Of a DNA stretch of 64,000 nt, positions 9,030-17,099 are shown one piece after another (within the stretch, counting starts at the first letter, position 1; each line of letters starts with the position of its first letter). This stretch comes from Hyphomonadaceae bacterium (lineage in GTDB: Bacteria; Pseudomonadota; Alphaproteobacteria; Caulobacterales; Aquidulcibacteraceae), in the NCBI GenBank assembly GCA_016791385.1, contig JAEUMR010000009.1, positions 1 through 64,000 on the forward strand. Reading direction: 5' to 3'. A program made the translations under genes and the position numbers. The notes beneath the pieces were generated by a model. The model was not told the DNA's origin. It searched no databases and saw nothing but the letters and a program-made list of their open reading frames with translations.

Positions 9030-9882
9030 CACGCGGCGGTGGCCCGAACTTGCCGGCCTGGTAGTCCTGGATCGCGGCGATGATTTCCTCTCGCGTGTTC
9101 ATCACGAACGGGCCGTGAGCGACCACCGGCTCGTTGATCGGTTCGCCATGGCCGAACAGCACGTAGGCATCTTCCAGCGCTTCGATGGCGATGTTGTCGC
9201 CATCGGCATTGAACTCCGCCAGCTTCCATTGCCTGATCTCGTGCCCGCCCGTGTGAACGCGCCCGCGTACGACATAGAAAAACACCGTGCGCGCTGCCGG
9301 CGCCGGCAGCTCGACTGCAGCGCCTGCTTTGAGCTCAAGCGTCGCCATGAAGTGACCGCTCAGCGTTTCAACCGGGCCGCGCTGATCGCCCAGGCCTCCG
9401 GCGATCAGATTGAGGGTTGCGCCTTCGCTCAGCGCCAGCGCCGGGATGTCTTCGCGTTGAAGCCCCGTATACGCAGGCGCCGCCATCTTGAGCCGTGACG
9501 GCAGATTGACCCAGAGCTGCAAGATCTCCATCGGCCCGCCGTCGCGCTTGAAGCCGGGCGGTGAAAGTTCAGCGTGGATGAGTCCGGAACCTGCCGTCAT
9601 CCATTGCACGCCGCCAGCGCGGATAACGCTCTCGTGGCCGCCGGAATCGTAATGGCCCAGTTCTCCGTCGAGGATGAACGTCACCGTCTCGAAGCCGCGA
9701 TGCGGATGCGGACCAAACGGAAGCCCACGATTGTTCGGCGGGTAGGTCTGTGGGCCGTGATGGTTGAGGAACAGGAACGGATCAACCTGGGCTATGCGCG
9801 GCCCGGGCACAGGGCGGCGCGTGACGAGATCGCCGATATCATCACGGAAGGCGTCGTGAATGGTGCGGACAGTACGGGACAT
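9019..9882 (-). CDS. Pirin family protein
   Basis: A 287-residue bicupin of the pirin family. The N-terminal cupin contains PHPHRGFETVTFILDGE with the metal-binding histidines, followed by DSGG and WMTAGSGLIHAE, all diagnostic of pirins. The second domain carries the pirin C-terminal region (VLFGHGEPINEPVVAHGPFVMNT, split across the loop). Pirins are metal-binding proteins; some have quercetin dioxygenase activity and others act as regulators, so the exact role is open. This is the last gene of the minus-strand tyrosine-catabolism operon, 39 bases after fahA, and its 3' end overlaps the convergent acyl-CoA ligase gene. Confidence 0.85.
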   Translation of the reverse strand: MSRTVRTIHDAFRDDIGDLVTRRPVPGPRIAQVDPFLFLNHHGPQTYPPNNRGLPFGPHPHRGFETVTFILDGELGHYDSGGHESVIRAGGVQWMTAGSGLIHAELSPPGFKRDGGPMEILQLWVNLPSRLKMAAPAYTGLQREDIPALALSEGATLNLIAGGLGDQRGPVETLSGHFMATLELKAGAAVELPAPAARTVFFYVVRGRVHTGGHEIRQWKLAEFNADGDNIAIEALEDAYVLFGHGEPINEPVVAHGPFVMNTREEIIAAIQDYQAGKFGPPPRVSA

Positions 9883-9921
9883 GCGCCTAAGCTAGGACTG
9901 GTGCGGCGCCGCGCCAACCAG

Positions 9922-10929
9922 TTACGCGCGTGTGACTTCCTGCTCGATGCGGCCGAAAATAGAATGGCCCTTCGCATCACGCATTTCGATCTCGACCCTG
10001 TCGCCCCATTTCAGGAACGACGTCGCCGGCTTGCCGCTCTGGATGGTCTCGATCATGCGCTGCTCGGCGATGCACGAATAGCCGCGGCCGCCTTCGCTGA
10101 CCGGTTTGCCAGGACCGCCATCCGCGTCACGGTTTGAGACCGTGCCAGAGCCGATGATCGAGCCCGCCGCGAGCTCGCGCGTCTTGGCGGCGTGCGCAAT
10201 CAGCTGGCCGAAATCGAAGGTCATGTCCTCGCCGGCATTGGCGGCGCCGAACGCCTTGCCGTTCAGCGCAACATGCATCGGCAGATGCAGCTTTCCATCC
10301 CGCCACGCATCGCCCAGCACTTGAGGTGTGACAGCGACAGGCGAAAACGCGGACGCCGGCTTCGATTGAAAGAAGCCAAAGCCCTTCTCAAGTTCAGCGG
10401 GAATGAGATTGCGCAGGCTCACGTCATTGACGAGCATGACAAGGCGAATGCGCTTGCGCGCTTCCTCGGCGCTGATGCCCAGCTCGCAATCATCGACAAT
10501 AACCGCGACCTCCGCCTCGAAGTCACAGCCCCAAGCTTCGTCCTTCAAAGGAATTGCGTCGCGCGGACCCAAAAACGCATCGCTGCCGCCTTGATACATG
10601 AGCGGATCGGTCCAGAAGCTCTCCGGCATTTTCGCGCCGCGCGCCTGGCGCACCAGCGCGACGTGATTCACATAGGCCGAGCCGTCCGCCCATTGATAGG
10701 CGCGCGGCAACGGCGAGGCCGCCTCGCGCTCATGGAAACGTTCGCGCAGAATCGTGCCGGTATTGACGCCATCGCGCAGCGCCTTGAGCCGTGGTTCGGC
10801 GTGCGCCCAATCATCGAGCGCCGCTTGCAGCGTTGGCACTTCCGGGCCCGCGTGCGCATACCAGGCCAGATCGTCGGAGACGACGACAAGTTTGCCGTCG
10901 CGGCCGTGGCGGAGCGATGCGAGTTTCAT
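9922..10929 (-). CDS. fahA: Fumarylacetoacetase
   Basis: A 335-residue member of the FAH family. It should hydrolyse 4-fumarylacetoacetate to fumarate and acetoacetate, the last step of the homogentisate branch of tyrosine breakdown. The metal-binding core is visible as DFEAEVAVIVD (near residue 138), followed by VNDVSLRNLIP and the late GSGTVSNRD region. The size and N-terminal domain match the bacterial two-domain FAH found beside maiA rather than the short acylpyruvase type. It overlaps the 3' end of maiA by four bases (ATGA), so the two are translationally coupled. The neighbouring hppD supports the assignment. Confidence 0.85.
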   Translation of the reverse strand: MKLASLRHGRDGKLVVVSDDLAWYAHAGPEVPTLQAALDDWAHAEPRLKALRDGVNTGTILRERFHEREAASPLPRAYQWADGSAYVNHVALVRQARGAKMPESFWTDPLMYQGGSDAFLGPRDAIPLKDEAWGCDFEAEVAVIVDDCELGISAEEARKRIRLVMLVNDVSLRNLIPAELEKGFGFFQSKPASAFSPVAVTPQVLGDAWRDGKLHLPMHVALNGKAFGAANAGEDMTFDFGQLIAHAAKTRELAAGSIIGSGTVSNRDADGGPGKPVSEGGRGYSCIAEQRMIETIQSGKPATSFLKWGDRVEIEMRDAKGHSIFGRIEQEVTRA

Positions 10930-11576
10930 GACTTCGGCGCGTCCTTCTGATTTTCCGGCGCAGCCTTAATGAAGGCCGGATGCTTGCGGGCGTTTTCATC
11001 CCAGGCGACGAGACGCGGGAACGGCGAGAGGTCGGTCTTGAACCGGCGCGCATTGGCCATTTGCGGCACGAGCATCACATCCGCCAAGGTCGGTTCGTCG
11101 CCAAACGCGTATGGAGTGTCGGGGTTGTTCGCGACCATGTGCTCCAACGCTGCGAAGCCGAGCTTGATCCAGTGCCGATACCACTCGCCGACATGCTCTT
11201 CGCTAGCGCTGAACTCCAGCTTCAGGCGCGTCAGCACGCTGGTATTGTTGAGCGGGTGAATGTCCGTCGCGATCGTGGTCGCGAACGAGCGCACCTGCGC
11301 GCCGAGCCAGGGATCGGCAGGCATTAGACTGGGCTTGGGATAGGTCTGATCGAGCCAGACCAGGATCGACAGCGATTGCGTGATAATTCCGCGCTCGGTT
11401 TCCAGCGCGGGCACGCGCATCTGCGGATTAAGGCTCCGGTACGGCTCGCGCATCTGCTCATCGACGCCGGGCATGATGTTGACCGGAACGGACTCGTACG
11501 CGACGCCTTTGAGATTGAGGCCGATGCGGACGCGATAGGCGGCGGACGAGCGCCAATAATCGTAGAGCCTCAGCAT
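10926..11576 (-). CDS. maiA: Maleylacetoacetate isomerase
   Basis: A 216-residue zeta-class glutathione S-transferase that isomerises maleylacetoacetate to fumarylacetoacetate with glutathione as cofactor. The opening LYDYWRSSAAYRVRIGLN carries the active-site SSAAYRVR signature of zeta GSTs. NPQMRVPALE is the glutathione-binding cis-proline loop, and the C-terminal all-helical domain contains EPTLADVMLVPQ. It is the fourth gene of the hppD operon, 56 bases after the VOC gene, and overlaps fahA by four bases. Confidence 0.9.
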   Translation of the reverse strand: MLRLYDYWRSSAAYRVRIGLNLKGVAYESVPVNIMPGVDEQMREPYRSLNPQMRVPALETERGIITQSLSILVWLDQTYPKPSLMPADPWLGAQVRSFATTIATDIHPLNNTSVLTRLKLEFSASEEHVGEWYRHWIKLGFAALEHMVANNPDTPYAFGDEPTLADVMLVPQMANARRFKTDLSPFPRLVAWDENARKHPAFIKAAPENQKDAPKS

Positions 11577-11632
11577 ACGTCTCTCTTACGCTCTCGCGGC
11601 GAAAGCGCAACGCTGCGCCCTGGCGCTCCAAT

Positions 11633-12202
11633 CTATTCGCCCAAGCGCGCCTTCGCCGCCGCATGCGCCGCGCGCGCTTTCTCGTGCAGCCAGGCGGCGT
11701 GCTGCGGCGCCTTCTTGGTGCGGCTCCACTCCTCCAGCATGTCCGGCGCGACGCGCTTCAGCTCGGCCAATTCCTCCGGCGTGCCGGTGTCTGCCGCGAG
11801 TTCGAGGCGGTGACCGCTGGGGTCGAAGAAATAGATCGACTTGAAGATGCCGTGGTCAGTCGGCCCGACGACGTCGAGCCCCTTCGCTTCGGCCCGCGCC
11901 TTCGCCTCCAGCAACGCGTCGACGCTATCGACCTTGAAGGCGATGTGCTGCACCCATTTCGGCGTGTTTTCGTCGCGCCCCATCTCCTTCTGGTTCGGCA
12001 GTTCGAAGAACGCCAGCACGTTGCCGTTTCCGCAATCGAGGAAGACGTGCATGTACGGGTCGTACTCTCCGGTCGACGGCACGTGATCTTCCGCGAACGC
12101 GGTCGTGTATTCCATGCCGAACAGATCGCGATAGAACTCGACCGTCTGTTTGGCGTCCTTGCAGCGATAGGCGACGTGATGGATGCCGGAGGTGATGGCC
12201 AT
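11633..12202 (-). CDS. VOC (glyoxalase/extradiol dioxygenase fold) protein in the tyrosine operon
   Basis: A 189-residue vicinal-oxygen-chelate protein. The start MAITSGIHHVAYRCK at 12202 is preferred over a longer frame because GAGGAA lies eight bases upstream, overlapping the end of the preceding gene. Two beta-alpha-beta-beta-beta modules are visible, with candidate metal ligands in IHHVAYRC (near residue 8), VQHIAFKV (near residue 88) and HRLELA (near residue 137), the H-H-E pattern of metal-dependent VOC enzymes. A C-terminal helical tail of about 45 residues is additional. Sitting between hppD and maiA, it occupies the place where homogentisate 1,2-dioxygenase is often found, but no function can be proven. 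Glyoxalase-like detoxification is the alternative. Confidence 0.75.
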   Translation of the reverse strand: MAITSGIHHVAYRCKDAKQTVEFYRDLFGMEYTTAFAEDHVPSTGEYDPYMHVFLDCGNGNVLAFFELPNQKEMGRDENTPKWVQHIAFKVDSVDALLEAKARAEAKGLDVVGPTDHGIFKSIYFFDPSGHRLELAADTGTPEELAELKRVAPDMLEEWSRTKKAPQHAAWLHEKARAAHAAAKARLGE

Positions 12203-12206
12203 GAAG

Positions 12207-13262
12207 CTATTCCTCGTCCGCAAAGATCTGAATGACCGGCGTGCCACCGGCTGTCTGAGTCGCGCGATACATGCCGGGCGTGTTCATCGCCCAAGCGGCG
12301 GTGCCGCGGCCGTCAAGCACGATCACGCCGCCATCCCCTGCCGCGCCGTCGCTGCCGAGCGCGGCGCCAACCTCGGCGATCACGTGGTCAGCGGCTTCCT
12401 GCGCGCTCTCGCCATTGAATTGCATACGCGCGCAGATGTCGCGCGCCACGCCGACACGGATGAAGAACTCGCCTGTTCCGGTCGCGGAGACGCCGCAGAC
12501 ACCGTTCTGCGCATAGGTGCCTGCGCCAATGACCGGAGAGTCGCCAACACGGCCCCAGCGCTTGCCGGTGGTGCCGCCAGTCGATGTGCCAGCAGCGATG
12601 TTGCCGCGCGTATCGTAGGCGACCACGCCAACGGTGCCGAACTGATGATCGTCGGGCCACGCATTTTCTGCGCGCGGCGCCGGCGGCGCGCCGGCGGGAC
12701 GCTGCGGAATCGGCAGATTGTTGGCGCGCAAGTTCTGTTCGAGCTGCTGCCAGCGTCGCTCGGTGAAGAAATATCCGGGCTCGACGATCTCAAGGCCTTG
12801 CGTCCGTGCGAACGCTTCTGCTCCCGAGCCAACTAGCATCACATGGCGCGAGCGCTCCATCACCGCGCGCGCTGCGCTGATCGGGTGGCGCACGACCGTC
12901 ACCCCAGCAACGGCCCCAGCAGCGCGCGTCGACCCGTCCATGATCGATGCATCGAGTTCGTTGCGGCCCTCGGCGGTGAACACGGCGCCGCGACCCGCAT
13001 TAAACAGCGGATCGTCCTCCATCTCCCGGATAACGGCCTCGACCGCATCAACGGATGAACCGCCAGCCTCGAGAATGGACCCGCCAGTCGTCAAGGCACG
13101 CTGCATCGCCGCGCGATACTGAGCTTCCACATCCGGCGTGAGGTTGGCGCGCTCGATCACGCCCGCCCCGCCATGCACCACAATCGACCAGCGCGGCGCG
13201 GGCGCTGGTGCAGTGGCGCAGGCGCCAAGCGCCAGCAGCGCGAGTGCAGCGAGCAGGCGCAT
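12207..13262 (-). CDS. Isoaspartyl peptidase/L-asparaginase, type III, lipoprotein-anchored
   Basis: A 351-residue Ntn-hydrolase. The leader MRLLAALALLALGAC ends in a lipobox, predicting export and lipid anchoring. The body begins WSIVVHGGAGV, the family hallmark, and the autocleavage site is in FGTVGVVAYD, where the threonine becomes the new N-terminal nucleophile. Substrate-binding GDSPVIGAGTYAQ and GTGEFFIR follow. The enzyme removes isoaspartyl residues from damaged peptides or hydrolyses asparagine. Its ATG overlaps the hppD stop by one base (TGATG), and its stop is four bases before the VOC start, so it is embedded in the tyrosine operon although it has no obvious role in that pathway. 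Confidence 0.85.
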   Translation of the reverse strand: MRLLAALALLALGACATAPAPAPRWSIVVHGGAGVIERANLTPDVEAQYRAAMQRALTTGGSILEAGGSSVDAVEAVIREMEDDPLFNAGRGAVFTAEGRNELDASIMDGSTRAAGAVAGVTVVRHPISAARAVMERSRHVMLVGSGAEAFARTQGLEIVEPGYFFTERRWQQLEQNLRANNLPIPQRPAGAPPAPRAENAWPDDHQFGTVGVVAYDTRGNIAAGTSTGGTTGKRWGRVGDSPVIGAGTYAQNGVCGVSATGTGEFFIRVGVARDICARMQFNGESAQEAADHVIAEVGAALGSDGAAGDGGVIVLDGRGTAAWAMNTPGMYRATQTAGGTPVIQIFADEE

Positions 13263-14335
13263 CAGCTCGCCTTCAACACGCCGCGGCGAATCTGGTCGAG
13301 CTCGATCGACTCGAACAGCGCCCGGAAATTGCCCTCGCCGAAGCCTTCATTGCCCTTGCGCTGGATGAATTCGAAGAAGATCGGGCCGACCGCGTCCTTG
13401 CCGAAGATTTGCAGCAGCAGGCCTTGGCCCTCGCTGGGCGCTCCATCAATCAGGATGCGGCGCTTGCGCAATTCTTCGACGGGCTCACCATGGCCTGGCA
13501 GACGCGCGTCGATCAGATCGAAATAGGTTTCGATCGTGTCTTGCAACTCGACGCCGCGCTCCTTCAACCGATCAACCACCGCGTAGAGATTGTCGCAGCC
13601 GAAAGCCAAGTGCTGGATCCCCTCGCCCTTGTAGCGCTGCAGATATTCCTCGATCTGATCGACCTTACCTTCCTCGCCCTTCGATTCGTTCAGCGGGATG
13701 CGAATTTTGCCGCACGGGCTCGTCATCGCCTTCGAGAAAAGGCCGGTGACCTTGCCTTCGATGTCGAAGTAGCGGATTTCGCGGAAATTGAAGATGCGCT
13801 CGTAATAGTCGGCCCATGTCTTCATGTTGCCACGGAAGACATTGTGCGTGAGGTGATCGAGGTAAGTGAGGCCAATCTGGTTTTTGGCCTCGTCGGCGCC
13901 TTCGATTGGCCTGAAATCGACGTCGTAGATCGTCTGCGCGCCGTAGCGGTCAACGAGATAGACATAGGCGCCGCCGATGCCTTCGATGCACGGGATGTCG
14001 AGTTCCATCGGCCCGATCGGCATGTCGACGGGCTTGGCCCCGCGCTTAACCGCTTCCTCGAACGCTTTCCTCGCGTCGCGCACGCGGAAGGCCATAGCGT
14101 TGGCGCTGGGCCCGTGCTTGGCGCGGAAGTCGGCGGGTTGGCCGGACGGCTCCATGTTGAGAATGAAATTGATGTCGTTCTGTTTGTAGCGAACGACGTT
14201 CTTCGAACGGTGCCTGCTTATGGCGGTGAAGCCGATCTGTTCGAAATACGCGGCAAGCTTCTCCGGCTCCGGCGCGGTGAACTCGACGAACTCAAATCCA
14301 TCCGTCCCGATCGGGTTTTCGAACAAATCGGCCAT
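13262..14335 (-). CDS. hppD: 4-Hydroxyphenylpyruvate dioxygenase
   Basis: A 357-residue Fe(II) enzyme that converts 4-hydroxyphenylpyruvate to homogentisate. The three iron ligands are present: the histidine of LDHLTHNV, the histidine of GIQHLAFGC and the glutamate of FFEFIQRKG. The C-terminal EGNFRALFESIE matches the gating helix. The start at 14335 (MADLFENPIGTDGFEF) is supported by GAGGAA eight bases upstream. A longer in-frame extension to 14929 crosses the divergent regulator gene and is not used. It is the first gene of the catabolic operon and is divergent from marR. Confidence 0.95.
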   Translation of the reverse strand: MADLFENPIGTDGFEFVEFTAPEPEKLAAYFEQIGFTAISRHRSKNVVRYKQNDINFILNMEPSGQPADFRAKHGPSANAMAFRVRDARKAFEEAVKRGAKPVDMPIGPMELDIPCIEGIGGAYVYLVDRYGAQTIYDVDFRPIEGADEAKNQIGLTYLDHLTHNVFRGNMKTWADYYERIFNFREIRYFDIEGKVTGLFSKAMTSPCGKIRIPLNESKGEEGKVDQIEEYLQRYKGEGIQHLAFGCDNLYAVVDRLKERGVELQDTIETYFDLIDARLPGHGEPVEELRKRRILIDGAPSEGQGLLLQIFGKDAVGPIFFEFIQRKGNEGFGEGNFRALFESIELDQIRRGVLKAS

Positions 14336-14373
14336 GGGCAGTTTCCTCGACGCTTGCGTTTGCAGTCGATTTA

Positions 14374-14387
14374 GTTTCACCTGTAAC
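14374..14387. promoter_or_regulatory. Candidate MarR operator between hppD and marR
   Basis: The imperfect inverted repeat GTTTCACCTGTAAC has the half-site pattern GTTnCA...TGnAAC, matching its own reverse complement at 10 of 14 positions. It lies in the 54-base gap between hppD and the divergent MarR gene and ends two bases before the marR ATG. A repressor bound here would block both genes. The pattern is seen directly; assignment to this regulator is inference. Confidence 0.45.
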
Positions 14388-14389
14388 CA

Positions 14390-14857
14390 ATGGCAAGCGC
14401 AAAGCGAAAACCGAGCCCATCCGAGCTCCTGGTGCTGGAAGAGTTCCTTCCTTACCGGCTCTCGATCCTGTCGAACCGGGTCAGCCGCGCCATCGCCGCC
14501 CGCTACGCTAAAGCGTTCGGCCTCACCATTCCGGAATGGCGTATTATCGCCGTGCTCGGCCGCCGCCCCGGATTGACGGCCAAAGAAGTCGCGGAAGCGA
14601 CCGAGATGGACAAGGTGGCGGTGTCGCGCGCAGTGGCGCGCCTCGTCGCGGCAAGGCGCGTGGCGGCACGCGCGGATGTGGAAGACGCACGCCGGCAATT
14701 GCTGACGCTGACCCGCGAAGGCGAAACGTTGCACGCGCGCATCGCACCGATCGCGCTCGCGGCGGAGGAAAAGCTGCTGCGCGCGCTTGACAAAGATGAG
14801 CGCGTTCAACTCGACAGGTTGCTTGACCGATTGCTGGATGCGGCACGCGCCTTGTGA
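14390..14857 (+). CDS. MarR family regulator, probably of tyrosine catabolism
   Basis: A 155-residue winged-helix protein. The N-terminal helices lead into LSNRVSRAIAARYAKAFGLTIPEWRIIAVLG, then the recognition helix region TAKEVAEATEMDKVAVSRAVARL, and the wing containing ARADVEDARRQLLTLT with the conserved D-x-R of MarR wings. Dimerisation helices complete the C-terminus. The gene is divergent from hppD across a 54-base gap that holds a palindromic candidate operator, so it probably represses the operon until an aromatic keto acid or homogentisate is present. The ligand is not deducible. Confidence 0.82.
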   Translation: MASAKRKPSPSELLVLEEFLPYRLSILSNRVSRAIAARYAKAFGLTIPEWRIIAVLGRRPGLTAKEVAEATEMDKVAVSRAVARLVAARRVAARADVEDARRQLLTLTREGETLHARIAPIALAAEEKLLRALDKDERVQLDRLLDRLLDAARAL

Positions 14858-15027
14858 CGGCGATGTGTCGGTCTGCACCGGGCAAGCCGTAGCGACGGGG
14901 CGCCCTGCCTCTCTCCTCTGTGGCGACATTTGGGCTGAGAAAACAATGCACGCGCGTGGCGGCTCGGCTTTCCGCTCGCGCTTATGTCAGTGGCGGGCTA
15001 GGCTCAAAACTGGTTGGAGGGGCGCGC

Positions 15028-15654
15028 ATGGCGGACATCTTCGTCTCCTATTCGCGGCTGGACCAGGACCGCGCTCAGCCGCTCATCGAGCGGCTGAGTT
15101 CACTTGGTTACAGCGTGTGGTGGGACAAGCGCGCGCAAACGACGCCGGTCTCTCGCGCGGAGATCGAACATCAGCTCGCCGAAGCGCGCTGCGTGCTGAC
15201 GCTTTGGAGCAGCCGCGCACGCAACGCGATCTCTGTCTGCGCCGAGTCCGCGTACGGGCTCGATGAGGACAAACTCGTGCAGGTGCGGCTGGATAATGTC
15301 GCTCTACCTCCGCCGTTCAATGCGTTGCCGGTATCCGACCTCAGTGCCTCGCGCACCGAGTGGGGTCCGCTCGAACATGCCCTGTCGCAGAAGACTCGCG
15401 GCGGCGAAGCGCAAGGCCACGACGCCAGGTGGGGCATGCTATCGACCCCCGCTGCAGCTGGCGCGCCCGCTTTGGTGACAATCGCCTGCTGCGCGGTGTT
15501 GCTCGCTTATTTGATCGCCATTGGCGCAGCGTTTGGTGGTTTGATGAACATCGATCAGCTACAATTGACGATGACAGGCGTCATCACCGTGGGCGCAATC
15601 TGCGCCATGCTCAGCGCCGCACGCCTCTTCGCGATTGGGCGAGCGGAACGTTGA
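15028..15654 (+). CDS. TIR-domain protein with two C-terminal membrane helices
   Basis: A 208-residue protein. Residues 1-122 form a TIR domain: MADIFVSYSRLDQD is strand A and its loop, GYSVWWDKR the B strand and BB-loop region, and ARCVLTLWSS the C strand. The position of the catalytic glutamate of TIR NADases is probably filled by E73 in VCAESAYG, although the tryptophan usually beside it is missing. Two hydrophobic segments follow at about residues 147-171 and 183-203, with a basic end. The start at 15028 is backed by GGAGG seven bases upstream; a longer frame from 14920 lacks such a site. The stop overlaps the ATG of the next gene (TGATG). Bacterial TIR domains cleave NAD+ or act as scaffolds. 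Which applies here, and whether this is defence or signalling, is unknown. Confidence 0.75.
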   Translation: MADIFVSYSRLDQDRAQPLIERLSSLGYSVWWDKRAQTTPVSRAEIEHQLAEARCVLTLWSSRARNAISVCAESAYGLDEDKLVQVRLDNVALPPPFNALPVSDLSASRTEWGPLEHALSQKTRGGEAQGHDARWGMLSTPAAAGAPALVTIACCAVLLAYLIAIGAAFGGLMNIDQLQLTMTGVITVGAICAMLSAARLFAIGRAER

Positions 15655-16400
15655 TGAAGCGTTCGCTGCTCAGCGCACTGGTCGCCGGCACCCGCAGCAT
15701 GCTCGCGGTGCAGTTGCTCGTCGCCATTTTCGCCGTTGCGCTGGCGGGCTGGACGCTCGGCGTCACCAGCAACCTGATGCGCGAACGCGACCGGCTGCGC
15801 GAGCGCGTCATTCAGCTCGAGCAGACGATGGCGGATCGTGGCATTGTCGCGCCAGCGCCGCCGGCAGTCGTCGCCGACGCGCGCAGCTCGGAAGCGCTCT
15901 ATCCCGATCTCGCCGCAAACGCAGCGTCCGTGGATGGCAGCGCCGCTACGGCGCCGGCGCCCGAAGGCATTCCGCAAGTCGCGACGCGCGAGTTCAGCCG
16001 CATCATTGGCGATCTGTTTGCGCCAGCGCCAGCGCTGCAGACGATCGTCCTGCACGTGCGGGCCGCCGCTGACGCCGACCAGGCGCGTGCGCTCGGCCAG
16101 CAATTGCAGGAAAGCAGCGGCGTGCGCGTGCTGATCAATGTGATGGCCCCCGCCGACCAGCGCGCGTCGGGCTATTCTTATTATGACGGTCGCCAGAACA
16201 GCGCCGCGGCCGGGCTTGTCACGCGCTTTCACGACGCGGCGCGCGAAGCGCAGATCGCGGTCTGGTCGGCGCAGCTGCGCGGCGTGGCGCTGCCGGCCAA
16301 GCGCGGCTTCAGCGCCGCACGGCTGGACATCGTGCTGCCGCCGCTGCCGCCGCCGCCTGAGCCGCCGCCCCCTGCGGTGACCGCCCCGGCCCCGGGCTGA
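15654..16400 (+). CDS. Single-pass membrane protein with coiled coil and proline-rich tail, partner of the TIR protein
   Basis: A 248-residue protein of unknown family. A basic start and a hydrophobic helix at about residues 16-38 are followed by a short heptad-like stretch RERDRLRERVIQLEQTMA (42-60), an Ala/Pro-rich linker, and an alpha/beta segment of about 115 residues (112-228) with LQTIVLHVRA, GVRVLINVMAP and SGYSYYDGRQN. The C-terminus is proline-rich (PPLPPPPEPPPP). The topology suggests a small cytoplasmic end and a periplasmic globular domain, the SGYSYYDG region being vaguely like the LytR C-terminal fold. Its ATG overlaps the stop of the TIR gene by one base, so the two are translated together. 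No function is assigned. Confidence 0.65.
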   Translation: MKRSLLSALVAGTRSMLAVQLLVAIFAVALAGWTLGVTSNLMRERDRLRERVIQLEQTMADRGIVAPAPPAVVADARSSEALYPDLAANAASVDGSAATAPAPEGIPQVATREFSRIIGDLFAPAPALQTIVLHVRAAADADQARALGQQLQESSGVRVLINVMAPADQRASGYSYYDGRQNSAAAGLVTRFHDAAREAQIAVWSAQLRGVALPAKRGFSAARLDIVLPPLPPPPEPPPPAVTAPAPG

Positions 16401-16457
16401 CGCCCCTCGCGCCTTGCTTCCGCCCCTGAGGCGGGCGAAAAGCCGGGAGCGATGACG

Positions 16458-17099
16458 ATGGCCTACGCCGCCGACCTGATCTGGGAGCCCAAACGGGCCT
16501 CAACCCTGCGGAAAGCCCGCCGCCGGTCGCGGCTGATTGCGGTGCTGCGGCGCTTTTTCGTCGCTGGCGCGGGCGCTTCTCTGGCCGCCGTCTTCGTGTT
16601 CATGGCCCTCAACGCCATCGAGGGCGGCTTCAATGCCGGCCGCTACAGCGCCGCCGAGCCGCTGCGGATGATCAATCCGCGCTTTATCGGCCGGACCGAG
16701 CAAGGCGGCCCCTACCAGCTGTCCGCCGAAATCGCCGAGCGCCAGCCTGGGGAAAACCAGCCGATCGAGTTGATCTCCCCCGTCTACCGGACCGAGGCCG
16801 GAACGATCATGCTGGCCCCGCGGGGCATCTACGACGAGCAGGCCAAAACCGTGGTCTTCGACGGTGAAGTGCTGTTCTCCGACAGCGGCGGCAACCGCTT
16901 CACCACACCCAATATGATTGTTGACCTGGACGCAGGCACCCTGACGGGCCGTGGCGGGGTCACCGGCGCCGGGCCCCTTGGCGTGCTCCAGGCCGAAAGT
17001 TATGAATTGCGCCGTAGTGATCGCGCCCTGGTACTTCGCGGGCGCGTGCGCGGCCAAATTCCGGACCGCAGCCAACAGAATGGGGAGCCGCAGCCTTGA
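16458..17099 (+). CDS. lptC: LPS export ABC transporter periplasmic protein LptC
   Basis: A 213-residue bitopic inner-membrane protein. One membrane helix (about residues 28-50) precedes a periplasmic beta-jellyroll domain with MINPRFIGRTEQGGPYQLSA and a GTLTGRGGVTGAGPLGVLQAE section near the end, typical of alphaproteobacterial LptC. It receives lipopolysaccharide from LptBFG and passes it to LptA. The ATG at 16458 is preferred over the one at 16452 because GGGAG sits eight bases before it and only two before the other. The stop overlaps the lptA start by four bases (TTGA). Confidence 0.88.
   Translation: MAYAADLIWEPKRASTLRKARRRSRLIAVLRRFFVAGAGASLAAVFVFMALNAIEGGFNAGRYSAAEPLRMINPRFIGRTEQGGPYQLSAEIAERQPGENQPIELISPVYRTEAGTIMLAPRGIYDEQAKTVVFDGEVLFSDSGGNRFTTPNMIVDLDAGTLTGRGGVTGAGPLGVLQAESYELRRSDRALVLRGRVRGQIPDRSQQNGEPQP

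Noticed and set aside
13262..14929. Long minus-strand frame extending hppD upstream to 555 residues
   Set aside because: The extra part crosses the divergent marR gene. The HPPD N-terminus and a good ribosome-binding site place the start at 14335.
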